Source: Adiantum capillus-veneris (Eukaryota > Streptophyta > Polypodiopsida > Polypodiales > Pteridaceae). From it: DNA of 64,000 bases. The position numbers and the translations under genes are program-made. Position 1 is the stretch's first letter. Each line of letters begins with the position of its first letter. The notes under the pieces were generated by a model. That model ran no database searches and was not told the origin of the DNA. It was given only the letters and a program-made list of their open reading frames with translations. Shown here piece by piece: positions 31,362-40,757 of this stretch. The stretch lies in NCBI GenBank assembly GCA_014529385.2, contig CM043959.1:6884966-6948965 (forward strand), read 5' to 3'.

Positions 31362-31825
31362 TGTTCTAACAGAGCCCCATCTCCCCAGTAAGATTGCAGA
31401 TCCAAGTCCACTTGAGATCCTGCCTCAAATTCCACTATGGGAGGATTCCTGATGTCCTTTTCCCAATTTGTCTGATTAGCTTGGCAACTTAGCTCGTTTG
31501 CAAAGTTTGCCTCTCTCACTTGTTTCCAAAATTCATTGTAATTCTCATCTTTTCCATAAATCCTCTGTATGACTAGATGAAAACTCTCTATCTCCTGATC
31601 GGTTGTGTTCAATACTATGCGGTCATCCTTGTGTGTATTTTCAGGCTTTTGTGCACTGGGATTCTTTTCAACTACCCGTGAAACGATAGTCTCTTGCTGA
31701 ATTGGGTTTTTCGTTCCACAATTCATTGTTTCTCTTGGTGGTTCTAATAAGGCTTGTGCAGTCTCGATCATTCTCTGGCACATTTCAAGTCTCTGCTTTT
31801 CCAATTCTGCGTTTGGGTATGTCAT
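31337..31825 (-). pseudogene. Gag-pol linker segment of element C
   Basis: 162 codons in the same frame as gag (31832-34222), separated from it by a single TAG at 31832-31834. It has no recognised domain: Gln/Glu-rich helices (KQRLEMCQRMIETAQALLE) and an acidic, aromatic end (DLQSYWGDGALLEQW). It then passes to the protease frame by a frameshift in the 25-bp overlap. The TAG may be a natural gag-pol boundary (suppressed stop) or a mutation; one copy cannot decide. Confidence 0.6.
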
Positions 31826-31831
31826 CCACCT

Positions 31832-34222
31832 CTATTCTTGTGTTTGGTTGTTCTTTAACCTAGCTTCGTAAGCTCTCATCAGTGCATCCAATGGTTCGTG
31901 TACTTTGTCAACTAGCACTGATCCCCCTGAGCTTAAGCTCGTTGTTTCTTTGATACTCTTTTGTTTCGTTCTTTCCGGGCTCATCTCTCGTTTCCCGTTT
32001 TGACTCTCAAGTTTTTCTATTCTATCTTTAGTTCGCTTTAGTTCCTCAGCTAGAATAGCGTCTTCACGTTCTTTTCTCAACTTCATGCATGCTTTTCTAG
32101 CTTTCCATGTGTTTCTCTGACTCCGCGGTCCTTGACTAACCACTTCAGTCGCTAACTTTCCATTCTCAGGTTCTCTAGTGGTTTTCTTAGCTTGAGCTCT
32201 AGTAACAACTTGCGTTGGTATTAGAGTTTCATTTTCAGACCCACTGCTGGTAGGAATAGTTTCTAGCATATTCAATGTCGTCTTTTGCACTTTGTTTGGA
32301 TTCTTTGAGCAATCCTCAATGAAGTGAGTAACCCCACACTCAGTGCAATAAGCGTTAATTCTAATGATTTCCGTATGTGGACAAACATTCATCAGATGGT
32401 CACCTCCACACTTGTAACAGGGTCCTAGTGCTGGTCTTGGTCCCATTTGATTCGTCCTTTGTGGATAGGATGGTCTTTGTCCTGTTAACCCTCCATGAGC
32501 TATGAACATCAATGTTCTTGCGTCCAAATTGTATCTCTCTTCATCAGAAGCACTTATAACTGTTGGTGTTCCAACATTCCCCATCATGCCCCATGGTTCT
32601 GGTTGTTTGGGTTCTTCTGGTGGGTAATACACAGTTGGAGACATGTGTGCACCAGATTCTTCATAATAGGCTTGAACAGGCACTAAGGCTTGTTCTTCCT
32701 GATTCTCTAAGGTTGGTGCATATCTAATGCCCACTGGTCTTGCTCCTGGTAAAGGTGGTTGTCCCAATACCGGTTGCGGTCTTTCTATCCCCATAGGTCC
32801 TGGTACATTTCCCGTTGGGTATCGAGGTACTGGATGTACCTGAGGTGGTGCTAATTGAGCAGGAGGTGCATACTGACGCTCCCTTACATACCCTTTGTTG
32901 TAATAGCACTCCTCTGTTGGATGGTTTGTCCATTTTTGTTCAATAGCACACCATTTCAGTGGTTTTGGCAATGGTTTTTGGTATGGTGCCATCCTTTTTA
33001 GAGCCTCTTCTATCATTTGCTCTACATTTGACATGGTTGTTGTTTGAACATTCTTTTTAGTGGTAGTCTCGCTCGCTACGGAGGAAGAGCTACTGGATGC
33101 AAAATCTGTATCCGCTGACACCTCTCCATAAACCGTACAGTTATCCACTAAGTACAATGCTTCTCTCGTTACTTGCTCGAAACTTGTACAAGCTTTCAAG
33201 TGCAAGTCCTTCTTGAGAGTGTCGTTTCTCAATCCCTCAATAAAGAGAACAGATAGTCTGTCATCTTGTGGTCGTTCACGTACTGGACATCTCTCAATGT
33301 ATTGTTTGAAGCGAAGTGAAGCTTCCTTCACTTTTTCGTGTTCTCTCTGTTTAAAAGCATATATTTGTGAGACCATATTGTGCTTAATCCCTCGTTTTGA
33401 GAATTCCTCAGCAAACTCTCTTAGCAAATGGTCAATGTCATGGAATCCCCCTATGTTCAGTGGTTGAAACCATGTCAATGCCGTACCTTCTAGAGTAAGA
33501 CCAAATCCCTCGTATTGTGTATGGAAATCTGTTATCTGCTCAGCTCTTAAGACTTGCTTAAAGAGTGACACATGTGCATACGGATCTCGTGAACCACCAT
33601 ACTTCTTTGGCATACACTTGGCTACTTGAGATGGTCTCATATGTCTATGGTCTGCTACCAATCTCATTGCTCTTGTGTCCCGGCTAAAGCTTTCTCTAGC
33701 ATCATGGACTTCATGGGTTACCCTTGTCGGTTCCCCTGCCCTGAATCTACTACTAGGAGGTAAATGTGATGGTTCCGCTTCGAAGCTTGGACCTGGAGTG
33801 GTATACGTGGGGATTGGAATTGCACTACCTCGATTCGTATCCATTGACTCTCTGGAATGTAATGATCCCATTGGTCCGGGCTTCGAGTACTGAGGTTGAC
33901 TGAAAGAGTCAGCAGCTTGAGTTCTTTGTCCTCTTGTCGTCATTGGGTTTTGCACTCCATTTGTTGGTGCTGGTCTTTGTGAGCGAGAAGTAACATAATA
34001 CTGATGTAGTGGTCCCCCAAAGTATGTATATCCTTCTAATTCTTTCTTGCCCATTGTTGAGTATTGCCTCCCATACTTGTCGTAAGCGGCAATTTTCACT
34101 TCCGATCCCTCTGTGTAGGTAAAGACATAAAGTCTTTTTTGGTCTGTCAACTCTCCGGTGTAGGGTTCTTCGCATCTATAATAGAGATCTTGCTCCCCAT
34201 TATTATATTTGTATAGCCCCAC
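31832..34222 (-). CDS. gag: Gag of element C, main frame (capsid and two zinc knuckles)
   Basis: A 796-codon frame. After about 190 residues of variable sequence comes a capsid domain (about 205-345): MPKKYGGSRDPYAHVSLF, LTLEGTALTWFQPL, LLREFAEEFSKR, EASLRFKQYIERC, and LFIEGLRNDTLKKDL. A Pro/Gln-rich stretch follows, then tandem zinc knuckles CYKCGGDHLMNVC (about 604) and CTECGVTHFIEDC (about 631), both C-x2-C-x4-H-x4-C, and a basic C-terminus with helices. It would form the particle shell and bind genomic RNA. The true start lies upstream (34803); a frameshift near 34235 separates the two parts. Confidence 0.88.
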   Translation of the reverse strand: MGLYKYNNGEQDLYYRCEEPYTGELTDQKRLYVFTYTEGSEVKIAAYDKYGRQYSTMGKKELEGYTYFGGPLHQYYVTSRSQRPAPTNGVQNPMTTRGQRTQAADSFSQPQYSKPGPMGSLHSRESMDTNRGSAIPIPTYTTPGPSFEAEPSHLPPSSRFRAGEPTRVTHEVHDARESFSRDTRAMRLVADHRHMRPSQVAKCMPKKYGGSRDPYAHVSLFKQVLRAEQITDFHTQYEGFGLTLEGTALTWFQPLNIGGFHDIDHLLREFAEEFSKRGIKHNMVSQIYAFKQREHEKVKEASLRFKQYIERCPVRERPQDDRLSVLFIEGLRNDTLKKDLHLKACTSFEQVTREALYLVDNCTVYGEVSADTDFASSSSSSVASETTTKKNVQTTTMSNVEQMIEEALKRMAPYQKPLPKPLKWCAIEQKWTNHPTEECYYNKGYVRERQYAPPAQLAPPQVHPVPRYPTGNVPGPMGIERPQPVLGQPPLPGARPVGIRYAPTLENQEEQALVPVQAYYEESGAHMSPTVYYPPEEPKQPEPWGMMGNVGTPTVISASDEERYNLDARTLMFIAHGGLTGQRPSYPQRTNQMGPRPALGPCYKCGGDHLMNVCPHTEIIRINAYCTECGVTHFIEDCSKNPNKVQKTTLNMLETIPTSSGSENETLIPTQVVTRAQAKKTTREPENGKLATEVVSQGPRSQRNTWKARKACMKLRKEREDAILAEELKRTKDRIEKLESQNGKREMSPERTKQKSIKETTSLSSGGSVLVDKVHEPLDALMRAYEARLKNNQTQE

Positions 34223-34803
34223 ATAGATGTTATCAGTGTTGATCTTGTAGTTTCATTCTCTCTTCTTAACCTCGCATCAGGGAAGTTCATTATTGGTGCT
34301 TTCTCCTCAAGTTCTTCATCTACTTTGGCTTTGGTGCCCATCAATCCCCACTTGTCCACAATGTTAGGGTTTAGGACTACCAAGAACATGGTACCCTTGT
34401 CATCTAGATATCTATCTCCGCTATAGCTCACAGGCACTAAGTCCTTGAACTCACTAGGTCTCTCTTCTATCTTTACACAATAGCGGTCCATTCCATCTTT
34501 GTAGATCTTGGCACCTTGCTCATTGTCGTACTAGTATTTTATGAACAATAGCTTCATTGTGGCGGAAGGGTTTGATGATCCTGCTGCCATATTTTCTCTG
34601 TTGTTCAGGTTCAAGTGTTCCAAGTGTTCGGTGAAAATCTCGTAAAATCTCTCCGAAGAAGTATCAGAAACACTTCCTTCAAAGATCGGCTCTAATGGTT
34701 GCACCCAACTTTGGTTCACACTTCCCTCGGTTAATATGACACTTGCTTGTTCCCCTTGTTTTGGTTGGTTATTCTGGAGATTCCTGTCCGATCTCAAATT
34801 CAT
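34147..34803 (-). pseudogene. gag: Gag N-terminus of element C
   Basis: ATG at 34803 (MNLRSDRNLQNNQ) begins a frame open to 34534, where TAG (34531-34533) interrupts it. The same frame continues from there to about 34235, reading MDRYCVKIEERPSEFKDLVPV and TMFLVVLNPNIVDKWGL. Near 34235 it shifts into the main gag frame (NIYVGLYKYNNGEQ). The N-terminal region of about 200 residues has no recognised domain. The ATG is chosen because it is the first in the frame and follows the non-coding leader. Confidence 0.7.
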
Positions 34804-34806
34804 CAA

Positions 34807-36207
34807 TTCCCCTAAAGGACTTTAACTTTTCCGTCTCGGAAATTTGTTTTCCCAAGTTTTTGTGGTCAGAATTGATCCAAACTGATTGATACTTGGTCAA
34901 TTGTTTACTCTTGTCAGTTGGACAACTTCTGTTTCAACAAGTGAGAATTTTGTTGCAGTTATGCTGAAAAAGACATTATACGCGTATGATGTCTTTTTTC
35001 ACAGATTTGGACTATTTTGGTTATGCTCACTCTCAGTAGCCCCCTTATGCTCTGTCCACTCACAAAATTCAGTTTGAACTCTGTTTGAGCAAGTTATGGC
35101 TAATTTAGGCTTTTCTTGGCAATTTTCCGCTTTTGACTTATTTTGGGTCAATTGTGATCCAAATGGGATGAAACTTGAAATATAACCTCTAGACAGCTAT
35201 TACAATGGATCTGTGTTGGCAAAGTAACAAAATATGTCCAAAATTAGGTAAAAGACATCATACGCGTATGATGTCTTTTTCATCAATTTGGGTCAAGACT
35301 TGATATTTATGCTTTCTACAGTGTTTGTAACAATCTTGTCAGGTCAGATATCAAAAATAAGCAGTGGATGTGCTAAAAGACATTATACGCGAATGATGTC
35401 TTTTGTTCCAGATTTTGACTATTCTTGGTTTTAAGCCTTCTCCAATGTTTATAATTGAGTTTCAAGTGTTTTTGTCAGGTTTGAATGTAAAAACAAGATC
35501 TGAATCCAAAATTTCCTATTCTTTGCGTTTCTTGGACTCCTACTTGTCTTTTTGGGTTTCTTTGAGTGTTAATGCTCTTGTTTTAAGTTGAAATTAGGGT
35601 ATAACCCCCCTTTTGAACACTCTGGTAAAGTCTAAATTTCTGTTTTGGTCTCTGTTTGGTCATTTAGACATCATACGCGTATGATGTCTAAAGTTGCAGA
35701 TTTCCAGTTTTTTGGCACAGAATCCTTCCTAAAGCTTTCTCAAGTGCTCAGCAACTCCCAGATACACAGAAAATTTCTCTGACTTTTGTTTATTGCAAGT
35801 TTCACTACTAACTCGACGGTTTAGTGATCTAACATGCAATCAACCATATCAAGAAAATACTCCAATGATTACTAGCTCCAGATTAGGATCAAATGAAGTC
35901 CTACCTAAGCTATTCCTAATCATAAAATGGGTTTGGTAATTGTGATTTTAAAGAGATCCATTGCCACTCACGGACTAGCAAATTCTTCTTCTATCAACAA
36001 CTACTCAACACCAACAAAACAACAAACAAATCTAAGCTAAACTAAAAATACTGTCAACACGGAAGACCCAGGAATACCCCACTTCCTAGTATCTCTCAAG
36101 ATCTTCGGAGTCCACCACTCCTAGATCTTTTCTAACTAAAGTATACAAAGTAGTTTATACGACTCACCTCGTAGGATTAGTCTAAGGTCACCTACTTAGG
36201 GCTCTCG
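34807..36207 (-). other. 5' leader of element C
   Basis: About 1.4 kb without coding potential between primer site and gag. It carries the 5' palindrome array (34971-35692), and from 35800 to 36200 a stretch of ordinary complexity with no feature I recognise. Confidence 0.7.
34971..35692. repeat. 5' array of the 24-bp palindrome, four copies
   Basis: Copies at 34971-34994 (one mismatch), 35253-35276 (perfect), 35378-35401 (two mismatches) and 35666-35689 (perfect, extended to 30 bp at 35663-35692 by TTT...AAA). Spacing is 282, 125 and 288 bp, the same rhythm as in the 3' array. The central CGCG is kept in every copy. Flanks of the first, third and fourth copies share a 'cagattt...ttttgg' pattern. 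Confidence 0.95.
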
Positions 36208-36225
36208 TCCCCGGCAACGGTGCCA
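36208..36225 (-). other. Primer-binding site of element C
   Basis: TGGCACCGTTGCCGGGGA on the minus strand, two bases after the 5' LTR. It is identical to the site of element E and one base from the tRNA-Asp-type Tat/Athila site. Confidence 0.9.
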
Positions 36226-36227
36226 AA

Positions 36228-37164
36228 TGTTAAGGCGGTTACGCCGCTAGCAGAAGCTAAATAGCGAGAACTCAACCAACAACAGAATTTGTCAGACGAG
36301 GACGGAGCTTGACCCGCAGGCGCATGGAAACAACTAGGTGGGTGTCAAATCACCTACTCGACCTTCTAATGACAATCACTACTAAGGAAATCAAATCTAA
36401 GTTCTAAAATACGCAAGTGACTGAAATCCGTACTACGAACGAATGCTATACGAAACAGGATCTAGAATCATTGAATCGATCTCAAACTCAAGGGGAAGTC
36501 TATTCACTAGGTAAGAACAACACCCTAAAGACTTGAACTGCAAAATCAACCTATAACCACTCCGTGCGGTAAACGCGTATGCAGACAGGCCAAAAAATAC
36601 AGGTGATCGAAACTTGACCCCGATGGTACTAATGTGTAGCTCTACTCGTTGTGGTTCTATAGATATGTTGCACGCTCCATTCCGACACACGAGTTGGAAG
36701 AAAACTCACACCGAATCTCGTAGGAACTTACCACACACAGAAGCCGATAGCACGCACTCTTGGTATCTGTGCGTAGCTCTCGCCGTTGCTAACACAATGG
36801 CGGTGTCGCTTCTCCACTTGCGGCTCTGTAGCTCGCGTAGCAAGTAGATAAGACTCTCTCTCTCTCACTCTCTCTCAGACACAGTCACGGTGCTCAAAAA
36901 CTCACTTTGATTAATAATCTGAATCCTTTAGGTTACAAAAACTTTGGCTTATATACCTTAGCCTTGGAGGTGAGAATATCTCTAACTAATTACATCAGCA
37001 AGTGAAATTACTTCGGGATTACAAGCTGGAAACTCAATTGAGTCCCGTTACTTAATGAATGGCTCAAATCAAAATTAATGTCGGAAAGACATTTATTACA
37101 ATCAATGGTTTCAAAATAATGAGTGTGAGCAAAAATGTGGGTGTGATCCTCTGCTGGCTCAACA
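36228..37164 (-). mobile_element. 5' LTR of element C
   Basis: 937 bp, TGTTGAGCC...CCTTAACA in element orientation. U3 holds a TATA box (TATATAAG on the minus strand near 36947-36954). R-U5 matches 18200-18905 closely, while U3 (about 36930-37164) differs strongly from the 3' LTR. Confidence 0.93.
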
Positions 37165-37169
37165 CTAGG
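37165..37169. repeat. Right target-site duplication of element C
   Basis: CTAGG, identical to 18195-18199; the B gag frame resumes directly after it. Confidence 0.93.
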
Positions 37170-38749
37170 TTGCAACAAGCTATGGGCAACCCTGTTTTGC
37201 AAGCGGAAGTTACTCAACAACTTCGTGCTTATGGAATTTCCCTTCCTCTCCCAGAAGAAAGAGAGCTTAGGAGGCCTCTTGAAGAGACCCCCAAAAGAAG
37301 ACTCTCTCCCATTCGAGAGGAGGAATCCAAAGAGAAAGAAAGCAATGAAAGTCTAAGTTCTTTTGAAGATGTGGCTCCACGAAGAAGGCGGTCTAGACGA
37401 TCGCTACTTCCTCCCAAGAGGAAAGAGCACCCATAGTCCTTCTCCTCATCACTCTGAAAGGCAAGAGAGGAAACAAAGAAGAAAAGGGCTAGGAAGAGGT
37501 CACCTCTTCTCCTTCTTTTCACCTCCTCTCTTCCGATGAAAGTTATGGCTATTCTCTAGAGATAAATGGGGGAGGACATCGCAAATCATTTCCTGCATGG
37601 CGAAGGTCACAAAAGCTAAAGAAGTTCAAGGAGGGAGGAAACAGTATCTCTTTTCTCACCTACGATGGCACCTTTGGTGCTACCGACAAAGTCTTGGCCT
37701 TCATCTAGCAATTTGACGCGGCCTTTGGGGACGAGGGCTTCACAGAGTCCTCCAAGCTACGCCATGTAGCTATGCACTTCCAAAAATCAGCTCGTCAAGG
37801 GTGGGCTAGCCTTCGTGGCAATGGAGAAGCCCCAAAGACATGGAAAAATCTACGAGTTTCCATCATGAAGCAATTTCTTCCAAGCGATACTAAAGATAAA
37901 GTTCTTACCGAATGGCGTAGCTTGAAGCTTCTCTCTCATGAGTCTATCGACAAGTATGTAGACAAGTTTTGGGATTTACATCTCAAAGCTACTGTCTTTC
38001 AAAAGATAGACTTTGTCGAGCAAAGACATCAATTCTGTGCGGGATTACCTGAAGAGATGGCCGAATACATCAACTCTCAACGGCCCGGTACTATTACCGA
38101 AGTAATCCACCACACCATGGTTGCTTCACGCATCAATTTCCATCAAGGGGCTAGACGTAATGTCAAGCCCATGGAAAACAAAGATAAAAATGATGCAAGG
38201 GGAAATCCAATGCTCAAAAAAATTCACAAGGCACTTCCAACAACAACACACAACAACAACAACAACAAGAATCATCCAAGGAGAAAGGGGTTTACAAGGT
38301 AACAAACAAACTCTCCTAAAGAGCTTGAGCTTTTCGCAAGGACCATAAGTGTTTCAAGTGTGGGGAGAAGGACATGGCATCGTTCTTGCCCCAAGAAAAT
38401 TCTCGCAATGAGACTCTAGGGCTTCCACCATCGAAGCTCCAAAAGAGGATGCTCATTGCAAAGGATCATCATCTCTCCTATGTTGGGGAAAGGTAAGAGA
38501 GCATGATGCCTTCATCTTGTTTGACCCTGGTCTATCTTAACTTCATATCAATGAGTTGGCCACCAAGTTGGGCATTCCTTTGAGATGGGAGATATAGTAG
38601 TCGCTGATGCAGCTTTCAAGGGACAACAAGCCTCCGTTACTCCCTTGATTGGGAAGTTGAGGCTTCATGTCCAAAGCTATGTCGACAAAGAAGATTTCTT
38701 CATCTCTCCTCTCCAACATCAGGATGTTATCCTAGGGGCACCATGGTTT
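37170..38749 (+). pseudogene. gag: Gag and protease of element B, between C and D
   Basis: It continues the B gag: LQQAMGN, an Arg/Glu/Ser-rich region (to about 37436), then after frameshifts the capsid (37772-38302: MHFQKSARQ, ASIMKQF-like IMKQFLPSDTKDKV, FCAGLPEEMAEYI). A poly-Asn stretch (near 38260) precedes a damaged zinc knuckle (CFKCGE near 38350). The protease follows in pieces: an LFDPG motif near 38518 and QDVILGAPWFDR ending at 38754. Element D cuts the frame directly after that last Arg codon. At least four indels make it non-functional. Confidence 0.85.
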
Positions 38750-38754
38750 GATCG
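38750..38754. repeat. Left target-site duplication of element D
   Basis: GATCG, repeated at 48522-48526. Confidence 0.93.
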
Positions 38755-40340
38755 TGTCATAATAATCAATATCTAATTCTCCTAAATGATTTTCTCATAT
38801 TAAACTGATCATTTAATGTGGGGAAGTGCCAAGGGAGAAAAAGCTAGAATATTGGTTAAGCTAGCAGACCGGCCACAGTGGGGATCCAAAGGAGGGAAAA
38901 TAGGGATCCAAAGGGGGGGCCATCTGCAAAAGAGCCATGTGAAACAATGGGCCAAAAAGACCTTAAGGTTCAGCCCATTAAGACTTCCAAAATGCTAAGG
39001 TTCCAAAATTCAAAGGTTGTGTCCAAAGGTCAACCCTAGGAAAAATTGGATGCTTTGTGTGTGCCCTAAAAGTCTTTGCACATCCCTACATGGGAGGGGG
39101 CGAGCCCCAAAGCTAGGGGATGAGAGAGAAAGCCACACACACCACACAGGCTCCTTTTACACAAAGGGAATGAGGGACACATGTCAGCTCCCTTGGCCAG
39201 ATGCCCACAAGGTGTGCCCAGTTCCTATTGGAAGACCCTTGAAGTGGACCAATGAGAATTAAGCTAGAGTAAATCTAGTTTAATTAATTTAAAAACATTT
39301 AATAAAAGAAACCAATGAGAATTAAGTCTCTAGAAGATTATTGGGCAGTCTCCAAGGGGTCCAATGAGCATTCAGGAGCCCCATGGCTTGCCTGATTCCT
39401 ATTGGCCAGGAGGCAAAGGGGTCCAATGAGAGTTTAGTTTAATTATTTAATTACCTAAAGCTCTCACAAAAGGGGAAAGGGGGACACATGTCAGAAGGCT
39501 ATCACTTATGCTGCTTAATTCCTATTGGCTTGACTTGGGGAGGTCCAATGAGGCAAAAGCCAGACTTATTTAGCAGCTAGGGCTCGCCCAAGAGAGAGGG
39601 GGGGGGCTGATTTTTGCTTGGCATTGACACACACACTCTCACACTTGACCATGTGTGAAGGGAAAATACTCTATCTCCTCCCAAGCTTTAATGGAGAGCT
39701 CATCACCTACTCCAAGCTTGTGAGATAGAAGCCTACATCAACACTCTCTTGGCATGTGGATGCAAATCCAACCAAGAGCCAAGCTTCAATGCATGCTCAT
39801 CTTCTCTACCAAGATAATTACTAAGCTAAGCTATGCTAATATGAGTGATTATGTGAGGAGATGTACTTCTTTCTCGTAAGATACTTCTTTTTCTTCTCAA
39901 TCTACTCTCATACCCTGCTAGCTCTCACCATCTTCGAAGGTGTGTGAGGTCTTGGGTCTGAGAACGGGGATAATTCAAGTTGTGTTTGATTAAGTGTTTT
40001 GCTTGGTGTATGAAGCTTCCATCTTCATTGCACTAGCTAGTCTTGAAGGAACACAAAGAATTGTATTGTACAATGTCTCTCTTGAGGAGAAACCATAATA
40101 CAAAGCCTTTTGGAGGGGGGACGGCTCCATGCAAATCCGGTCCTCAACTGTTGTCAATAGCTTAATTTCTCTCTCTTTTGAAAGTATTGTCGATGCTATC
40201 TAACTAGGTGTTATGCTTTTTGTTGCTCTCTCCACCCAAGCACTCTTGTAATTCTCATTAGGAATCTACTCTAATGAAATGCCCACTATGTTCATGCTAA
40301 TTTCCGCTACACATAAGATTATAGGCCATTAAATGTTACA
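38755..40340 (+). mobile_element. 5' LTR of element D
   Basis: 1,586 bp, TGTCATAATAATC...AAATGTTACA. It contains a cluster of CCAATGAG and CCTATTGG words (about 39230-39560). The end shares the 'ggaccggctcc...ccggtcctcaactgttgtca' block with the A/B LTRs. Confidence 0.94.
39225..39560 (+). promoter_or_regulatory. CCAAT-box cluster in the D LTR
   Basis: Within about 330 bp there are roughly six CCAATGAG words and three CCTATTGG words (inverted CCAAT), several inside a repeated AGGGGTCCAATGA. Such clusters could bind NF-Y in the U3 promoter. The A and B LTRs have fewer copies at the equivalent place. This is a motif count by eye, without functional evidence. Confidence 0.5.
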
Positions 40341-40353
40341 TTGGTATCAGAGC
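40341..40353 (+). other. Primer-binding site of element D (initiator Met tRNA)
   Basis: TTGGTATCAGAGC directly after the 5' LTR. Confidence 0.95.
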
Positions 40354-40757
40354 TCAAGGTTTCTCTTTTCTTGCTCAAGAAGGGAGGTCCTCAAGCTAGC
40401 TACAAATGGTTGGTATTATTAATTGCCTGTGAGTAAGTAGAATAGGGATTTTTCAGCCTTGCAGTGCGCCTGCCTTTGTGCAGTTAACGGGGCATCACCG
40501 TCGAGAGCTATGGTCTTAATAGTGGAGTCCTACGGGGCTTACCTACGGCTTAACCACTATTGAGCTATTAGAAGCTTGACAGGAGCCGGTGCTGTTTTGG
40601 TGTCGAAAGACCCTCTCTTCTATTCCTTGCAATTAATGGTATTCGAGCCGCGGGTACAGTAGCTTGAGTGCTTTTTCTAAAGGGGTAAAGAGGAGTAGCA
40701 ACTAGGGCTTGAAGTGCCAAAGTACACCTAAAAAGTTTATACCTAAAAGTTGTTAGA
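40354..40757 (+). other. 5' leader of element D
   Basis: About 400 bp without coding potential, homologous to the leader of B. Confidence 0.7.

Larger units (their letters stand above)
18200..37164 (-). mobile_element. Element C: giant Tat/Ogre-like gypsy element
   Basis: A 19-kb minus-strand element flanked by CTAGG, with LTRs at 36228-37164 (5') and 18200-19129 (3'), a tRNA-Asp-type primer site at 36208-36225 and a polypurine tract at 19130-19151. From the 5' end it holds a leader with four palindromes, gag, protease, RT-RNase H, two H2C2 segments, integrase core, a second retropepsin-like domain, a Trp-motif tail, a 3' untranslated region with five palindromes and an accessory coiled-coil ORF. 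RT resembles Tat-lineage RT. Nonsense and frameshift mutations interrupt every large frame. It lies in the gag of B. Confidence 0.95.

Noticed and set aside
18200-37164. Element C as an endogenous retrovirus with an env gene
   Set aside because: The extra ORF has no signal peptide, no transmembrane segments and no Env-type cleavage site; it is a charged coiled-coil protein.
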